Positions 17,419 through 26,798 of a DNA stretch of 59,291 nucleotides are shown piece by piece. This stretch comes from Micrococcaceae bacterium (GTDB lineage: Bacteria; Actinomycetota; Actinomycetes; Actinomycetales; Micrococcaceae). Below the pieces are notes generated by a model. The model was not told the DNA's origin. It worked only from the letters and a program-made list of their open reading frames with translations, and did not search any database. Within the stretch, counting starts at the first letter, position 1; the number at the start of each line of letters is the position of its first letter. A program made the translations under genes and the position numbers. Where the stretch lies: contig JABXHI010000043.1 in the NCBI GenBank assembly GCA_013393415.1, positions 1-59,291 on the forward strand, read 5' to 3'.

Positions 17419-18669
17419 TTAGAACAGAGCAGTAATTCCTATCATGATGGCAGGCAGCACGACGAAGAGTCCCGCCAACCAGGCAACAACATAGAGTTTG
17501 TTCTTCGCTCCGAGTGCTCCAAGCCATGAAGCGCCCAGTACGGGCAGCGGACGTAGGAACGGCACCAAGAAAATCACCAATGCCGAGAAGATGTTGTAGA
17601 ACAGGTGCACTGCGGCTGCTGTCATGGCAGCGGTTGCTTGGCCACCGGTAAAGCCGAAGGCGGCAATCATAGACGTAATGGTGGTGCCGACGTTGGCGCC
17701 CACGGTGAAGGGGTAGATCTGCCACAGCGAAAACTTGCCGGAGGCGGCCAACGGCACGGTCAGTGAAGTGGTGGTTGATGACGACTGGACCATCACGGTG
17801 ATGAGCAGTCCCGAGAAGATCCCAGAGATCGGGCCACGACCGATGGCCTTGTGGAACATTTTCTCGACGTTGCCAACCAGCAATACCTTAAGCATGCTGG
17901 AGATGAATTTGATGACCATCAAGATCAGGCCAACACCGACGGCGATCATTGCGATACCTGCCCAGACCGGCGGAAGCGCTGCTGTGAGTCCGGCTTCGAC
18001 GCCGTTTGCACCTGGATCGGTCACGGCGGAGACCGCGTTGCCAAACGTCGTAAATATGGTGGCGATGATGCCGCCATCGGAGCCTGTGGTCAGGCCGGCG
18101 AACCAGGTACCGACGTGATCCAGGATGCCAAATGCCCACTCGAGGGGGAAAAAGATCGCCACCGACAGGATGTTGTACATGTCGTGGACTGATGCCGCAG
18201 AGAAGGCCCTACGAAATTGATTCCGATCCCCGGCTGCCCCGAGTGACACAATCGTCGAGGTCATCGTGGTACCAACATTGGCACCCATCAAGATCGGAAT
18301 GGCAGTAGCCAGTGGAAGTCCCCCAGCAACCATACCCACAACGATGGAAGTGGTGGTAGAGGAAGACTGCGTGAGGACGGTCGCGAGGATACCGATGACG
18401 AGCCCGACGACGGGGTTTTGGGCAAAGGTAAAGATGCTTTCGGCTTGACCACCGGTTGCCGCGCTGAATCCCGAGCCGATCACATTCACGGCGGTGATCA
18501 ACAGGTACACCGCGAACACCACGGAGAACCATTCGATAACTTTTCGAGTTCTAGCGGTTACTGGTAGACGGTCCAGCAGGCGGGGGCGTTGAACTGTTTC
18601 AATAGGTGCGCCGTCGCCCGGAGAATCAAAATTTAGGACCCTGTTCTCCGTAGAATTATCTAGGCTCAT
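17419..18669 (-). CDS. Na+/phosphate cotransporter (NptA/PF02690 family)
   Basis: A 416-residue integral membrane protein with two inverted Na/Pi repeats. Each carries the family's QSSS motif: TQSSSTTTSIVVGMV in the first half and VQSSSTTTSLTVPLA in the second; both are followed by GANVGTT. About eight to ten hydrophobic segments. The predicted role is sodium-coupled phosphate movement across the membrane. No PhoU-like C-terminal domain is present. It is convergent with the DUF222-HNH gene (14-base gap) and has a 358-base upstream region with phosphate-box-like repeats. Confidence 0.92.
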   Translation of the reverse strand: MSLDNSTENRVLNFDSPGDGAPIETVQRPRLLDRLPVTARTRKVIEWFSVVFAVYLLITAVNVIGSGFSAATGGQAESIFTFAQNPVVGLVIGILATVLTQSSSTTTSIVVGMVAGGLPLATAIPILMGANVGTTMTSTIVSLGAAGDRNQFRRAFSAASVHDMYNILSVAIFFPLEWAFGILDHVGTWFAGLTTGSDGGIIATIFTTFGNAVSAVTDPGANGVEAGLTAALPPVWAGIAMIAVGVGLILMVIKFISSMLKVLLVGNVEKMFHKAIGRGPISGIFSGLLITVMVQSSSTTTSLTVPLAASGKFSLWQIYPFTVGANVGTTITSMIAAFGFTGGQATAAMTAAAVHLFYNIFSALVIFLVPFLRPLPVLGASWLGALGAKNKLYVVAWLAGLFVVLPAIMIGITALF

Positions 18670-19027
18670 ACCCGAGATAGTCCCTTCGCTCTGTCGATGT
18701 CACACACAGTGAAACATCGATACATGAACGAAAGGTTAACCCAAAAATAATGGCCGGTTTTTAAAGACGGAATAGAGGCTCTGGTGGGCGCCTATTGAGT
18801 GCAAAAGGCCGGTTTTACCCCGGTCAGGCGGCACAAAGAGGTGTTCATCACGTTCATGGCAACTGGTCCAAGGTGAACAATCAGTTTTCATCAGTCTCCC
18901 AAATTAGTGCAACAATCGAGCCCTTGACCAGTTTGCTCGTGATGTAGGTTACGAACCTGTCAGGTTTACACCCGCAGGTCAATCGACCAGGCCCCATATA
19001 GTCAACTTGCGTTCACCAGCGGTTCGA
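18670..19027. promoter_or_regulatory. 358-base intergenic region with repeat motifs, no gene seen
   Basis: This stretch separates the Na/Pi cotransporter from sbcC. It holds two GTTCAT repeats nine bases apart (18843-18848, 18852-18857) and an inverted GGTGAAC (18872-18878), reminiscent of PhoP boxes (GTTCACC-like), and a perfect palindrome AACCTGTCAGGTT (18954-18966) overlapping AGGTT-ACG-AACCT. GGCCGGTTTT occurs twice near 18750-18815. No open frame of interest was found. A regulatory role is a guess. Confidence 0.3.
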
Positions 19028-22000
19028 TCAAGCCAAGTCTGGGGCGATGACCTTCACACTGGAGCCGGTCTGCGTTTTGTGCACTTGGATGCGGTGCGGG
19101 ATTTGCTGTTTCATGGATTCAACGTGAGAGACCAGTCCGATGAGACGCCCGTCGTCCTGTAATGCATCCAGGACCCCCATGACGTCTTCGAGGGTTTCTG
19201 CATCGAGGGAGCCGAAGCCCTCATCGATGAATAGGGTATCCATGGCGACACCGCCGGCCTGTGCTTGCACGGCATCGGCCAGCCCGAGTGCCAAAGCGAG
19301 TGAGGCCATGAACGTTTCACCACCGGAGAGGGTGGAGGGGTTGCGTACCGTGTCGTTGACGTGGTCGATCACTTCGAGATTCAGTCCGGCGTGGCCACGT
19401 CCGCCATGGCCCACAGCGTGTTTGAGTTCGTATCGTCCCCCGGTCATGCCGGTGAGTCGTTCGGACGCGTTCGCCGCGACCTGTTCCAACCAACCGGCCA
19501 GCACGAATGAGCGCAGTGGCATCGTCGCCGAGTTCTCTCCCCGGCCAGCAACGACATCGCTGAGGCCCGCGAGTTCTTCGTAAGTCGCCAACTGGTGAGC
19601 AGAGCGTCGACTGACTTCTTCCAATTGTTGATGTTGGCCGCGCGCTTGGTTGTGTGCGGCTTGGATGCTGCCGTGTTCTCGGTTGGCTTGTGACAGTGCA
19701 ACTTGCGCCGCGTGCTGGGCGTCCCGAGCCGTTTCGAGGGCTTCTTCGGACGGCGCGCTGTGGCCCTCATCGAGGAGTTTGAGTCCGGCGACGACGGCGG
19801 GTTGGCCTGCTTTTTCCTCGAGCCGGTCGTGTTCGGTGGTCCATTGGCGCACCAGTTGGTCATGTTCTCGATACGTTTGAGCATCCAGCAGGTGCGCTGT
19901 GGCAGCATCGGCGTCGTCAAATGCGGGTTCCTCGTCGGTTGCAGATTTCCGCAACGCTTCGGCCACGCGATCGGCGCACGATGTTTGCTCCTTGACCGCC
20001 GTAGAGACGTCAGCCCCTTGATTCACAATCTGACTCACCGTTCGGTAAGCCGGTTCGACTGCGGAGCGCAACGCCTCAACGGTTTCGTATGCACCCAGGG
20101 CGGCGGCTAATGCTGCGCGCAATTGCTCGAGCTCAGTGGTGATGGAGGTGATCTGGGTAGTCGTTTCGGTCAGTTGCTGTTCTGCCGCGGATTGTTCGGC
20201 CCGCAACGCTTCGACACGAGTCTCATGTTCTTTAATGCGCGCGCGCAGTGCAGCCAGTTCGGTAACATTTTGCTGCGCGGTTGCCACGCTGTGTTCCACG
20301 GTGGCAACTGCTGCGTCGGCCTCGGTAACGCCCCATCCCCCGGCTCGCGTTTGGAGTTCGTGCAGGGTGGTCGATCGGCTTTGGTACGTTTGTTCGGCCT
20401 CGTTGGCGACCCGACGAGCTTCGGTTGCGCGATCTTCTGCCGTTTTGACGGCGTCATTGGAGATTTCTTCTAAGCCGTGAAGTTCGGCCGGGGCCGGGTG
20501 GCTCATGGATCCGCAAACTTCGCAGGGCTGACCGTCCTCGAGTTTTTCGGCCAGGAATCCGGCGGCCGCTTCAATCCGTCGACGCAGCAGCGTTTGGGCA
20601 TGTTCCAGTGCGTCATCGGAGGTTTTCTTCGCCTCATCGCGGGCCTGTTCCGCGGTGTTTGCTGCCAATTGTGCCGTATGCGCCTCTTTGGCAGCAGACT
20701 GTTTCGATTTTGCGTCTCGAAGTTGCTGTTGCACGGTTTCGAGGGTGTGTTCGACGCCGGCGAGTTGTTCGGCCTTTGCCTTGCTCGCCTCGAGTTCTTC
20801 TCGGACCGTTTCGAAGGTTTGTTGACGGGCTGCAATCTGCTCAGTGAGTTGCTCTTGGGCGTGTTGGCGCTGTGTGAGTTGCTGTTGGTGTGCGGTGATC
20901 GTCGCCTGGGTCTTTTCGTGCTGCCGGAGTTGTTCGACGGCCCGAATGGCGGAGGACTCCACGGTTTTCCAACCATCCACCAACGCCGCCACCTCGTCGA
21001 CGGTCACGGTGAAAATATCGCGGTCTGCGGCCCAGTGGACCACCATGGGGTCGTGCTGTGCCGCATCGAGCTGGTGTTGCCATTGCTCGATGGCTGCGGT
21101 TTGTTGCTGTTGAGCGGTCTGGAAGTGACGATGCGCGTCCGCGACAGGTTTGGCACGGTCGTGCATCGTGAGCTGTTGCCGTGCGGTTTTCGCGGCCCCA
21201 GCGTCCTGATGGTGTGCTTGACGACGTTGCCGGTAGTCAGTGGCTTCCCGAATCTGGGTTTGCTGTTCCTGGAGTTCGGCAAACCGTTTCTGAGCTTGTT
21301 CCAGTCTCGTCGTCGATTGTTCGACACGGTCGCGAGCTTGGGTTTCCATCTGGCTCATGAGGTTCTCGACGTGTTCGATCAGCTGTTCGTCACTGAGTTC
21401 GCTCAGTTTTTCGTCCACGGGGTCGGTGGTGTCGTGAGCTGGCGCAGTGCACGTTTCAGCGATCTGGATGAGTCCGGCGCGCAGGCTGTCGCGGCGCTCA
21501 CTGTCTGCCTCGACGGCGCCGCGAAGTTTCTTGGCCTGGTTGGCCAGGTAGTCTCCGATTTCGTCGAAGCGGTGGGTGTTAAACAGCTGTCGGAGGATCG
21601 CTTCGCGGTCGTTACTCGAGGCCTTGAGGAATCGTGCGAAATCGCCCTGGGGCAACAGCACGACGGAGGTGAACTGTTCGCGGCTCAGCCCGATCACCGA
21701 GCGCAGGATCTGTTGAGCTTCGTCGACCCGGGTGGTCAACTGCCGCGATTCGCCCTCGATAATTTCGGTCAGGGCAATGCTGGCCTGACGGATCACGACG
21801 TCGTCGGGATCTTTGGCACCGCGGCGGGGTGCCAAGTGTTGCAGCACCCTGTCGATGACGAAGCGTCTCGAACCGAAAGAGACATCAAGCGTAATGGTCG
21901 GGGCGACACCGGGTTTGGCTAGCGTGGAGTGGAGCTCGGTATTTTTGCGCTCATCGTCGGCCTTGCCGTAGAGCGCAAAGGTGATGACGTCTAGGATGGT

Positions 22001-22126
22001 TGATTTTCCGGCGCCGGTGGGCCCGTCGAGTAAAAACAGACCGACCTGGTCGAGTTGGGCAAACGCCAGGTGCTGTTGCCCGGCGTAGGGCCCGATGGCT
22101 TGGAACGTGAGGGCGTGGATGCGCAT
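19028..22126 (-). CDS. sbcC: Exonuclease SbcC (Rad50-like ATPase)
   Basis: A 1,032-residue SMC-like ATPase that with SbcD cleaves DNA hairpins and processes double-strand ends. Walker A GPTGAGKST is at residues 35-43; long Glu/Gln-rich coiled coils flank a zinc hook CEVC near residue 533; the C-terminus has signature LSGGETFMASLALALGLAD and Walker B LFIDEGFGSLD. Its ATG overlaps the sbcD stop by one base (TAATG), so the pair is coupled. Length is typical. Confidence 0.97.
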   Translation of the reverse strand: MRIHALTFQAIGPYAGQQHLAFAQLDQVGLFLLDGPTGAGKSTILDVITFALYGKADDERKNTELHSTLAKPGVAPTITLDVSFGSRRFVIDRVLQHLAPRRGAKDPDDVVIRQASIALTEIIEGESRQLTTRVDEAQQILRSVIGLSREQFTSVVLLPQGDFARFLKASSNDREAILRQLFNTHRFDEIGDYLANQAKKLRGAVEADSERRDSLRAGLIQIAETCTAPAHDTTDPVDEKLSELSDEQLIEHVENLMSQMETQARDRVEQSTTRLEQAQKRFAELQEQQTQIREATDYRQRRQAHHQDAGAAKTARQQLTMHDRAKPVADAHRHFQTAQQQQTAAIEQWQHQLDAAQHDPMVVHWAADRDIFTVTVDEVAALVDGWKTVESSAIRAVEQLRQHEKTQATITAHQQQLTQRQHAQEQLTEQIAARQQTFETVREELEASKAKAEQLAGVEHTLETVQQQLRDAKSKQSAAKEAHTAQLAANTAEQARDEAKKTSDDALEHAQTLLRRRIEAAAGFLAEKLEDGQPCEVCGSMSHPAPAELHGLEEISNDAVKTAEDRATEARRVANEAEQTYQSRSTTLHELQTRAGGWGVTEADAAVATVEHSVATAQQNVTELAALRARIKEHETRVEALRAEQSAAEQQLTETTTQITSITTELEQLRAALAAALGAYETVEALRSAVEPAYRTVSQIVNQGADVSTAVKEQTSCADRVAEALRKSATDEEPAFDDADAATAHLLDAQTYREHDQLVRQWTTEHDRLEEKAGQPAVVAGLKLLDEGHSAPSEEALETARDAQHAAQVALSQANREHGSIQAAHNQARGQHQQLEEVSRRSAHQLATYEELAGLSDVVAGRGENSATMPLRSFVLAGWLEQVAANASERLTGMTGGRYELKHAVGHGGRGHAGLNLEVIDHVNDTVRNPSTLSGGETFMASLALALGLADAVQAQAGGVAMDTLFIDEGFGSLDAETLEDVMGVLDALQDDGRLIGLVSHVESMKQQIPHRIQVHKTQTGSSVKVIAPDLA

Positions 22127-23286
22127 TATTTCACGTCCTGTTCTTTGACACGATTCACGTGGTTCAGGGCGTCTTGCAACCAGCTGTGTTCTTGTACCGA
22201 GGCCTCTCGGTTGCGCACGTGGTGTACGAAGTCGAGCACGAGGTCAAGATCCGTGGTGGCTTTGGCAATGCGATCCGAGTAGGTGGTTTGCTGTTCGACA
22301 CCGCCGGTGGGCGCGAGAATAAAGTTCAACATATCGGGGAAGCGTTGTTTCAGCCGTTGAAACGCGCGCGGCGGCCGTTGCGGATCAGTCACCGTAATTT
22401 GGCACCAGGCCTCCTCCGCCCAGGCGTATTCGTCAGATTCCAGAAGTGCTTCGAGTTCGTCGTGGAGTACGGCGAGTTTCTTCGGCTGCGGGATGTCGAC
22501 CCAGTCAACCGTCATATCGTCGGTCTCGATGAGCCACATGCCTTTGCGATGCTGGTGTTCCGAGAACGAGTAGGCCACCGGTGAACCCGAATACCGCACC
22601 GTGTCGGACATGGTCTGGCGGCCATGGAGATGCCCCAGCGCCACGTAGTCCATCCCCTCGAATATATCGGCGGGAACCTGGCCGAGTGAGCCGATTTCGG
22701 CACCGACGTGCTCACCGATATTGCGTTCCGAATCCGAGCCCGACGCCCCTGCTGCGAACAGATGCGCCATCATGAGGTGTGTCGCATCTTCGAGACCGCG
22801 GGCCACAATCTCGGCGTGGACCTGTTCCATCACATGCGACATGATGCTGTAGTGATTCGCGTCCACCCCGAATTCGGCGGCGTGGAGACGGGGTTCCAGA
22901 TAGGGCACCGTCCACACGCAGACCTTCCCGTCGTCAAATACGACCGGCTCCGTGACCGATTCCGGCATCGTACGGATGTAGACCCCGGCGTTGCGCATCA
23001 TCCGGGACATAAAACCGAGCCGGATGGCCGAATCATGGTTTCCTGAGGTCACCACCACTTCGGCACCGGCCGCGCGTAGGTCCACGAGTGCTTGATCGAA
23101 CATGCGTACCGCATCCACTGGCGGCAGCGCGCGATCATAGACGTCACCGGAAATGAGCACCAGGTCAATGTCGCGCTCGGTAATGGTTGCGACGATGAAG
23201 TCGATGGCGTGCTGTTGTACCGAGAGCATATCCGTGTTGTGGAATGATCGGCCCAGGTGCCAGTCCGAGGTGTGAAGAATCCGCAT
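22126..23286 (-). CDS. sbcD: Exonuclease SbcD (Mre11-like nuclease)
   Basis: A 386-residue metallophosphoesterase nuclease. The metal motifs are all present: DWHLGR (Asp8, His10), GDVYD, SGNHD, MAHLF and GHLHG. A frame is open 48 bases further, but MRILHTSDWH is the conserved start and has GAAGGG before it. It acts with SbcC in the cytosol. The upstream in-frame extension would overlap the divergent gene at 23333. Confidence 0.96.
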   Translation of the reverse strand: MRILHTSDWHLGRSFHNTDMLSVQQHAIDFIVATITERDIDLVLISGDVYDRALPPVDAVRMFDQALVDLRAAGAEVVVTSGNHDSAIRLGFMSRMMRNAGVYIRTMPESVTEPVVFDDGKVCVWTVPYLEPRLHAAEFGVDANHYSIMSHVMEQVHAEIVARGLEDATHLMMAHLFAAGASGSDSERNIGEHVGAEIGSLGQVPADIFEGMDYVALGHLHGRQTMSDTVRYSGSPVAYSFSEHQHRKGMWLIETDDMTVDWVDIPQPKKLAVLHDELEALLESDEYAWAEEAWCQITVTDPQRPPRAFQRLKQRFPDMLNFILAPTGGVEQQTTYSDRIAKATTDLDLVLDFVHHVRNREASVQEHSWLQDALNHVNRVKEQDVK

Positions 23287-23332
23287 ACCCTTCAGTCTAG
23301 GCATTCGGGTAGGACACGCTAAGGTTATGGCC

Positions 23333-24238
23333 ATGGATAACTTCTCTTCGCGCGTCGCCGGGGTGTTCTACGGGGGCGCCTCAGCCGAGGCCGCCGCAAT
23401 TGACCCCGAGGGCACAGAATTTTCGACCGGAACCCAACTGGGCCTCTATGTGGCTGACGGTTTGCTCGAAGTCTTGGAGTGGGCCAGCGACGGTCAGGCA
23501 GCTGATCCTCCGGCTGCAGTATGGCTGGCCCTATTGCGCTGGTACAAAAATCGGTACGGGGACGTTCCTGACGGATTGCCGGCCCCGCTTGACCGCTGGC
23601 TCGATACCCATCCGGTAACCTCCGGCGTCGTCGATGACACCACGAAGACCGGGCTCGAGGAGACCGAAATGGGCACCCCGCGCAAGCCCCACGGCACAGA
23701 CTCCGATGGTGCCGATGCGCTGGTGCGGTCTGCGCCGTTCGGCATGATCCCCCAGGTTGATGCCGAATGGGTGCTCAAGATGTCTCAGCAGGCCGCCGTG
23801 CTTACCCATGGCTCCTGGCACGCACCTGCGGCGTTCAGCCTGCTGATCCACCACATCATCGCCGGCAAAACACTGTTCAGCGCGGTCACCGACGTCTTGG
23901 CATGGCTCAACGAACACGACGGGACCGAACTGGCGGAACGCATCCGCGCCGGCCTGTCCGACTCCGTCAACACACCGATGACGGCCCACGAGGTGCTGGC
24001 GGCAGCAATCCGTGCGGTGGCCGATGCGCTGGAACAACCCGTCGCGCCAGAGCAGCTCTACGCCGCTGCCGTCACCAATGCGGTGAACTTCGGAGGCAAT
24101 ACACGCCCGACGGCGCTGCTTGCCGGTCAACTCATGGGTGGGTTGCTGGGCCAATCCGGCACCAACTCCCCGACGCACCTGGACCAGTTCGACGTGCTCG
24201 AGGAAGTCGTCGAGCGGTGGCTCAAGCTCACCGTCTAA
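23333..24238 (+). CDS. ADP-ribosylglycohydrolase-like protein lacking metal-binding motifs
   Basis: A 301-residue all-alpha protein that aligns by eye with the ADP-ribosylglycohydrolase family (PF03747): an N-terminal GVFYGGASAEA where GAAVGDALG is expected, a STGTQLGLYVADGLLE helix where TDDTQ...A.GLL is expected, and a C-terminal GGNTRPTALLAGQLMGGLLG where GGDTDT.A...GA..G is expected (about residues 254-273). Both acidic clusters that bind the two Mg2+ ions are replaced, so hydrolase activity is unlikely. ATG at 23333 has AAGG eight bases upstream; ATG at 23327 is too close. Family assignment is by pattern only. It is divergent from sbcD. Confidence 0.65.
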   Translation: MDNFSSRVAGVFYGGASAEAAAIDPEGTEFSTGTQLGLYVADGLLEVLEWASDGQAADPPAAVWLALLRWYKNRYGDVPDGLPAPLDRWLDTHPVTSGVVDDTTKTGLEETEMGTPRKPHGTDSDGADALVRSAPFGMIPQVDAEWVLKMSQQAAVLTHGSWHAPAAFSLLIHHIIAGKTLFSAVTDVLAWLNEHDGTELAERIRAGLSDSVNTPMTAHEVLAAAIRAVADALEQPVAPEQLYAAAVTNAVNFGGNTRPTALLAGQLMGGLLGQSGTNSPTHLDQFDVLEEVVERWLKLTV

Positions 24239-24241
24239 ATC

Positions 24242-26053
24242 TTATCGACCACCGGCGGCACCGCCTCCGCCACCTCCACCGGCAACACCACCACCGGTGG
24301 AACCTGCGCCCGAGCTCGAGGTCGCAGCGGCCGCGCTGACCGAACTGAGCATCGAACTCAACGGACTGAGACTGTCGGTACCGTGATGCAGTAGTGCTGG
24401 ATACCATATCGGGGCCGGGACGTGGTAGTGCTGGTATGTGTCGAAGAGCACCTCGGACCAGTCTTGTTCTTTGCCAAACAGCACGGCGTAGGGCAGTAAC
24501 CGGTCATAGAGCTGGATCGTTTGGCTCTCGGAGTCAGGGCCCGCCGTTCGGCGGCTGGCGTGGGTAAAGGACTGCAAGATGTCTAATCGTTCGGTCTCGG
24601 AGGCGTCGATCATCTGGCGCATCCGCTCCAGTTGGGTGCGCTCGGCTGCGCCCCGAGGCGTCAGCACACGGTGTTTCACCACGCAAATGATCATGAGCAT
24701 CAGACTGAGCAAACCCAAGCACACACTGAGCACGGTCATCACGGTGTTGTCTCGGCTTGCGCCCATGATGAGCAGCACGAGGGCCGGGATCAAAAAGACC
24801 GGCGAAACCCATCCGGCCACCGCCGCCCCGCGATGGCGAAGTTTTTGTTGATAGCCGCGCTCCAGCACGGCATCACCACTGTCTTGCACGACTTTCTGGG
24901 CTGCTTTGGTGAAGTCTTTTGAGTCTTTGGGGAACGTAAATGTCTCGCCCGGTGTGAGATCGGGGAATATGCCTTCGAGCAGTTGCCTCTCGAGCGGATC
25001 GGTGGCCAGCTGTGGGTCGATGAGCCGTAGGACGGGTTTCATTTTTGGTTTCTTCCCCGTGTGCTCTTCGCGTTCCTCAATCCGCAGCACACCACGCACG
25101 GCCAGATCAAGAATGGTCGCCACGATCGGATTGTGGCCCCTGCCGGTCACCCACCGGGCAATCAGCGGGTTCATGCCCTCTGGGATGCCGTATTGTGTGC
25201 TGGGCTGGCTGGTATCGTCACGGTATCGCCGAACCATGGCCAGCACGCTCAGCGCGCCACCGGCAGTCAGTAGGAATGCTGCGCCCACAAGCAGCAGCGG
25301 CACGACGTCAAGCAACACGTTTTCTTGGCGTTCGGGTGGTTGGGTCACAGTACCCGGTTCCACACCGATGGCCACCGTGACCCCTTGACCTGGCGGCAGC
25401 TGCGTTTCCGAAACGCTCAGCGCACCATCACCGGTGGTCTCAATACTGCAGGAGGCTGAGTCGTCCGGGGTGCCAACATAACAGGACGAGTTGCCCGTCA
25501 TTGCAGCGCTTAGCGTGGAATCAAGCCGGATCTGGGCGGTCACATCCTCGATGGGTTGTTGCCGATCGACGGGGACCACATCCCAGTAGAATTCATCGGC
25601 CTGATCGGTGGCGTGCATGACGTCATCGACGGTGTAGCTGATGACATAAGTCTGGGTGCCATGGACGAACGTGTCGTCACCGACCAGGATGTTGCGGAAT
25701 CCGTCCTCATCTTCCACCTCGAAGGGCACCTCATCACCGGCACCATCCGTGACACTGATGTCTTCGGGTGCCGCCGGCGCTGACTGGTACCGCAACGGTA
25801 AGGATCGGACGATGCCGCGGTTCTGATCGGTCTGCGGGAACTCAGCTTGCAGTTCTTCGGTGACCTCTGCTTGCGCGCGAGAGTTGGCGTCGAGGCTGAT
25901 GTCGTAGTTCAGATTCCAACTGGCATACTCAAAGTTTTCAACGTCTTCTGGTTCGTCCGCAGATGCGACACCGGCGGAGAGCAGAGAGACCAGCGCAACA
26001 CCGGCCCCAACCACGAGGGTGGAAAACCTGATCCGAAATGCTTGAACGTCCAT
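24242..26053 (-). CDS. DUF2207 membrane protein
   Basis: A 603-residue envelope protein of the DUF2207 family (PF09972). It has a signal peptide cleaved near ASA-DEP (about residue 33), an extracellular DUF2207 domain (NLNYDISLDANSRAQ, NRGIVRSLPLRY, YWDVVP), a membrane segment near residues 240-262, a cytosolic part with DLAVRGVLRIEE and two further hydrophobic segments near 410-450. The last 30 residues are glycine-rich with some serine, a tail common in this family. Function is unknown. It ends three bases from the convergent ADP-ribosylglycohydrolase-like gene. Confidence 0.88.
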   Translation of the reverse strand: MDVQAFRIRFSTLVVGAGVALVSLLSAGVASADEPEDVENFEYASWNLNYDISLDANSRAQAEVTEELQAEFPQTDQNRGIVRSLPLRYQSAPAAPEDISVTDGAGDEVPFEVEDEDGFRNILVGDDTFVHGTQTYVISYTVDDVMHATDQADEFYWDVVPVDRQQPIEDVTAQIRLDSTLSAAMTGNSSCYVGTPDDSASCSIETTGDGALSVSETQLPPGQGVTVAIGVEPGTVTQPPERQENVLLDVVPLLLVGAAFLLTAGGALSVLAMVRRYRDDTSQPSTQYGIPEGMNPLIARWVTGRGHNPIVATILDLAVRGVLRIEEREEHTGKKPKMKPVLRLIDPQLATDPLERQLLEGIFPDLTPGETFTFPKDSKDFTKAAQKVVQDSGDAVLERGYQQKLRHRGAAVAGWVSPVFLIPALVLLIMGASRDNTVMTVLSVCLGLLSLMLMIICVVKHRVLTPRGAAERTQLERMRQMIDASETERLDILQSFTHASRRTAGPDSESQTIQLYDRLLPYAVLFGKEQDWSEVLFDTYQHYHVPAPIWYPALLHHGTDSLSPLSSMLSSVSAAAATSSSGAGSTGGGVAGGGGGGGAAGGR

Positions 26054-26171
26054 GGCGCCAGTCTAAATTATGTTCGCTGGCGTAGAAATTCAACACTAGC
26101 GGAACCATGCGTCTTCACTATTTTTCGGTACGATGGGCCACGAGCAGCATTATCCCGGAGAGGCGGTGTCC

Positions 26172-26726
26172 GTGACCAGCACAACTCGCACGAGCCAACG
26201 GCGACGACACATCACCGGCGCCGTCGTGGTCCTGGTCGCCCTCATTGTGGGTCTATCCTTCACTCGAGACACCCCGGTTGGTTCCACAACCGCGGCATGG
26301 TCGGCAGATGAGTCTGCCACCGGAGTGCTCCAGGCCGCCGAAATTCCTGCTCCCACGCTGACTCGCGATTGCCAGTTCCGACCGGGTTTGTTGGGACTTG
26401 GCGCAAGGGTACGGATTTTTTGGGACATTCCAGACGGTTACACATTCGATGACGTCGAAGTGAGTGCCTCGACCTCGGGGCTGGGGTCTCTTCTTGAACC
26501 GCTCACCGGTTTCAATCTCACTGGCAACACCGAGACCACAGACGATGGCTACCGGACAGATGTCCCGACCAACCTCCTGGGCGGTTTACTTGGACTAGGC
26601 TCCGAACTGGAAATCGCCATCAAGATTCAAGACCCACAAAGCGACTGGACCTCCGAAACAACGTCCGTAGCAAGTAACGCCGGTCTCATTGGTGGTATCG
26701 GCGGCAACTGTCGCAACCTGTCCTAA
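26172..26726 (+). CDS. Exported protein with SipW-type signal peptide
   Basis: A 184-residue secreted protein. An Arg-rich N-terminus (RRRH) and a hydrophobic segment ending GLSFTRDTPVGSTTAAWS-ADESATG match the pattern of SipW-dependent signal peptides, in which the core is followed by T.A.W/F.D and an aromatic-poor stretch. The mature part is beta-rich with Leu/Gly motifs (GLLGLGARVRIFWDIP, LLGGLLGLGSELEIAIKI) and two cysteines. GTG at 26172 follows GGAGAGG; a longer frame begins at 26133. No SipW-like peptidase or TasA-type operon is next to it. Function unknown. Confidence 0.65.
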   Translation: MTSTTRTSQRRRHITGAVVVLVALIVGLSFTRDTPVGSTTAAWSADESATGVLQAAEIPAPTLTRDCQFRPGLLGLGARVRIFWDIPDGYTFDDVEVSASTSGLGSLLEPLTGFNLTGNTETTDDGYRTDVPTNLLGGLLGLGSELEIAIKIQDPQSDWTSETTSVASNAGLIGGIGGNCRNLS

Positions 26727-26733
26727 TCGACAA

Positions 26734-26774
26734 CTGAGCCCGTGGACTCTTGCTCATAGAGTCCACGGGCTCAG
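26734..26774. terminator. Bidirectional terminator hairpin
   Basis: A perfect 16-bp stem (CTGAGCCCGTGGACTC / GAGTCCACGGGCTCAG) with a nine-base loop lies between two convergent genes. The T-tracts are weak on both sides, but the strength and position point to transcription termination for both. Confidence 0.85.
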
Positions 26775-26798
26775 TCAGTTGACCGCGAGCGCTAGGGC

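Noticed and set aside
20477..21922. A long 481-residue frame on the plus strand
   Set aside because: It is the antisense of sbcC, whose coiled coils and zinc hook are clear; the plus-strand frame has no domain or ribosome-binding site.
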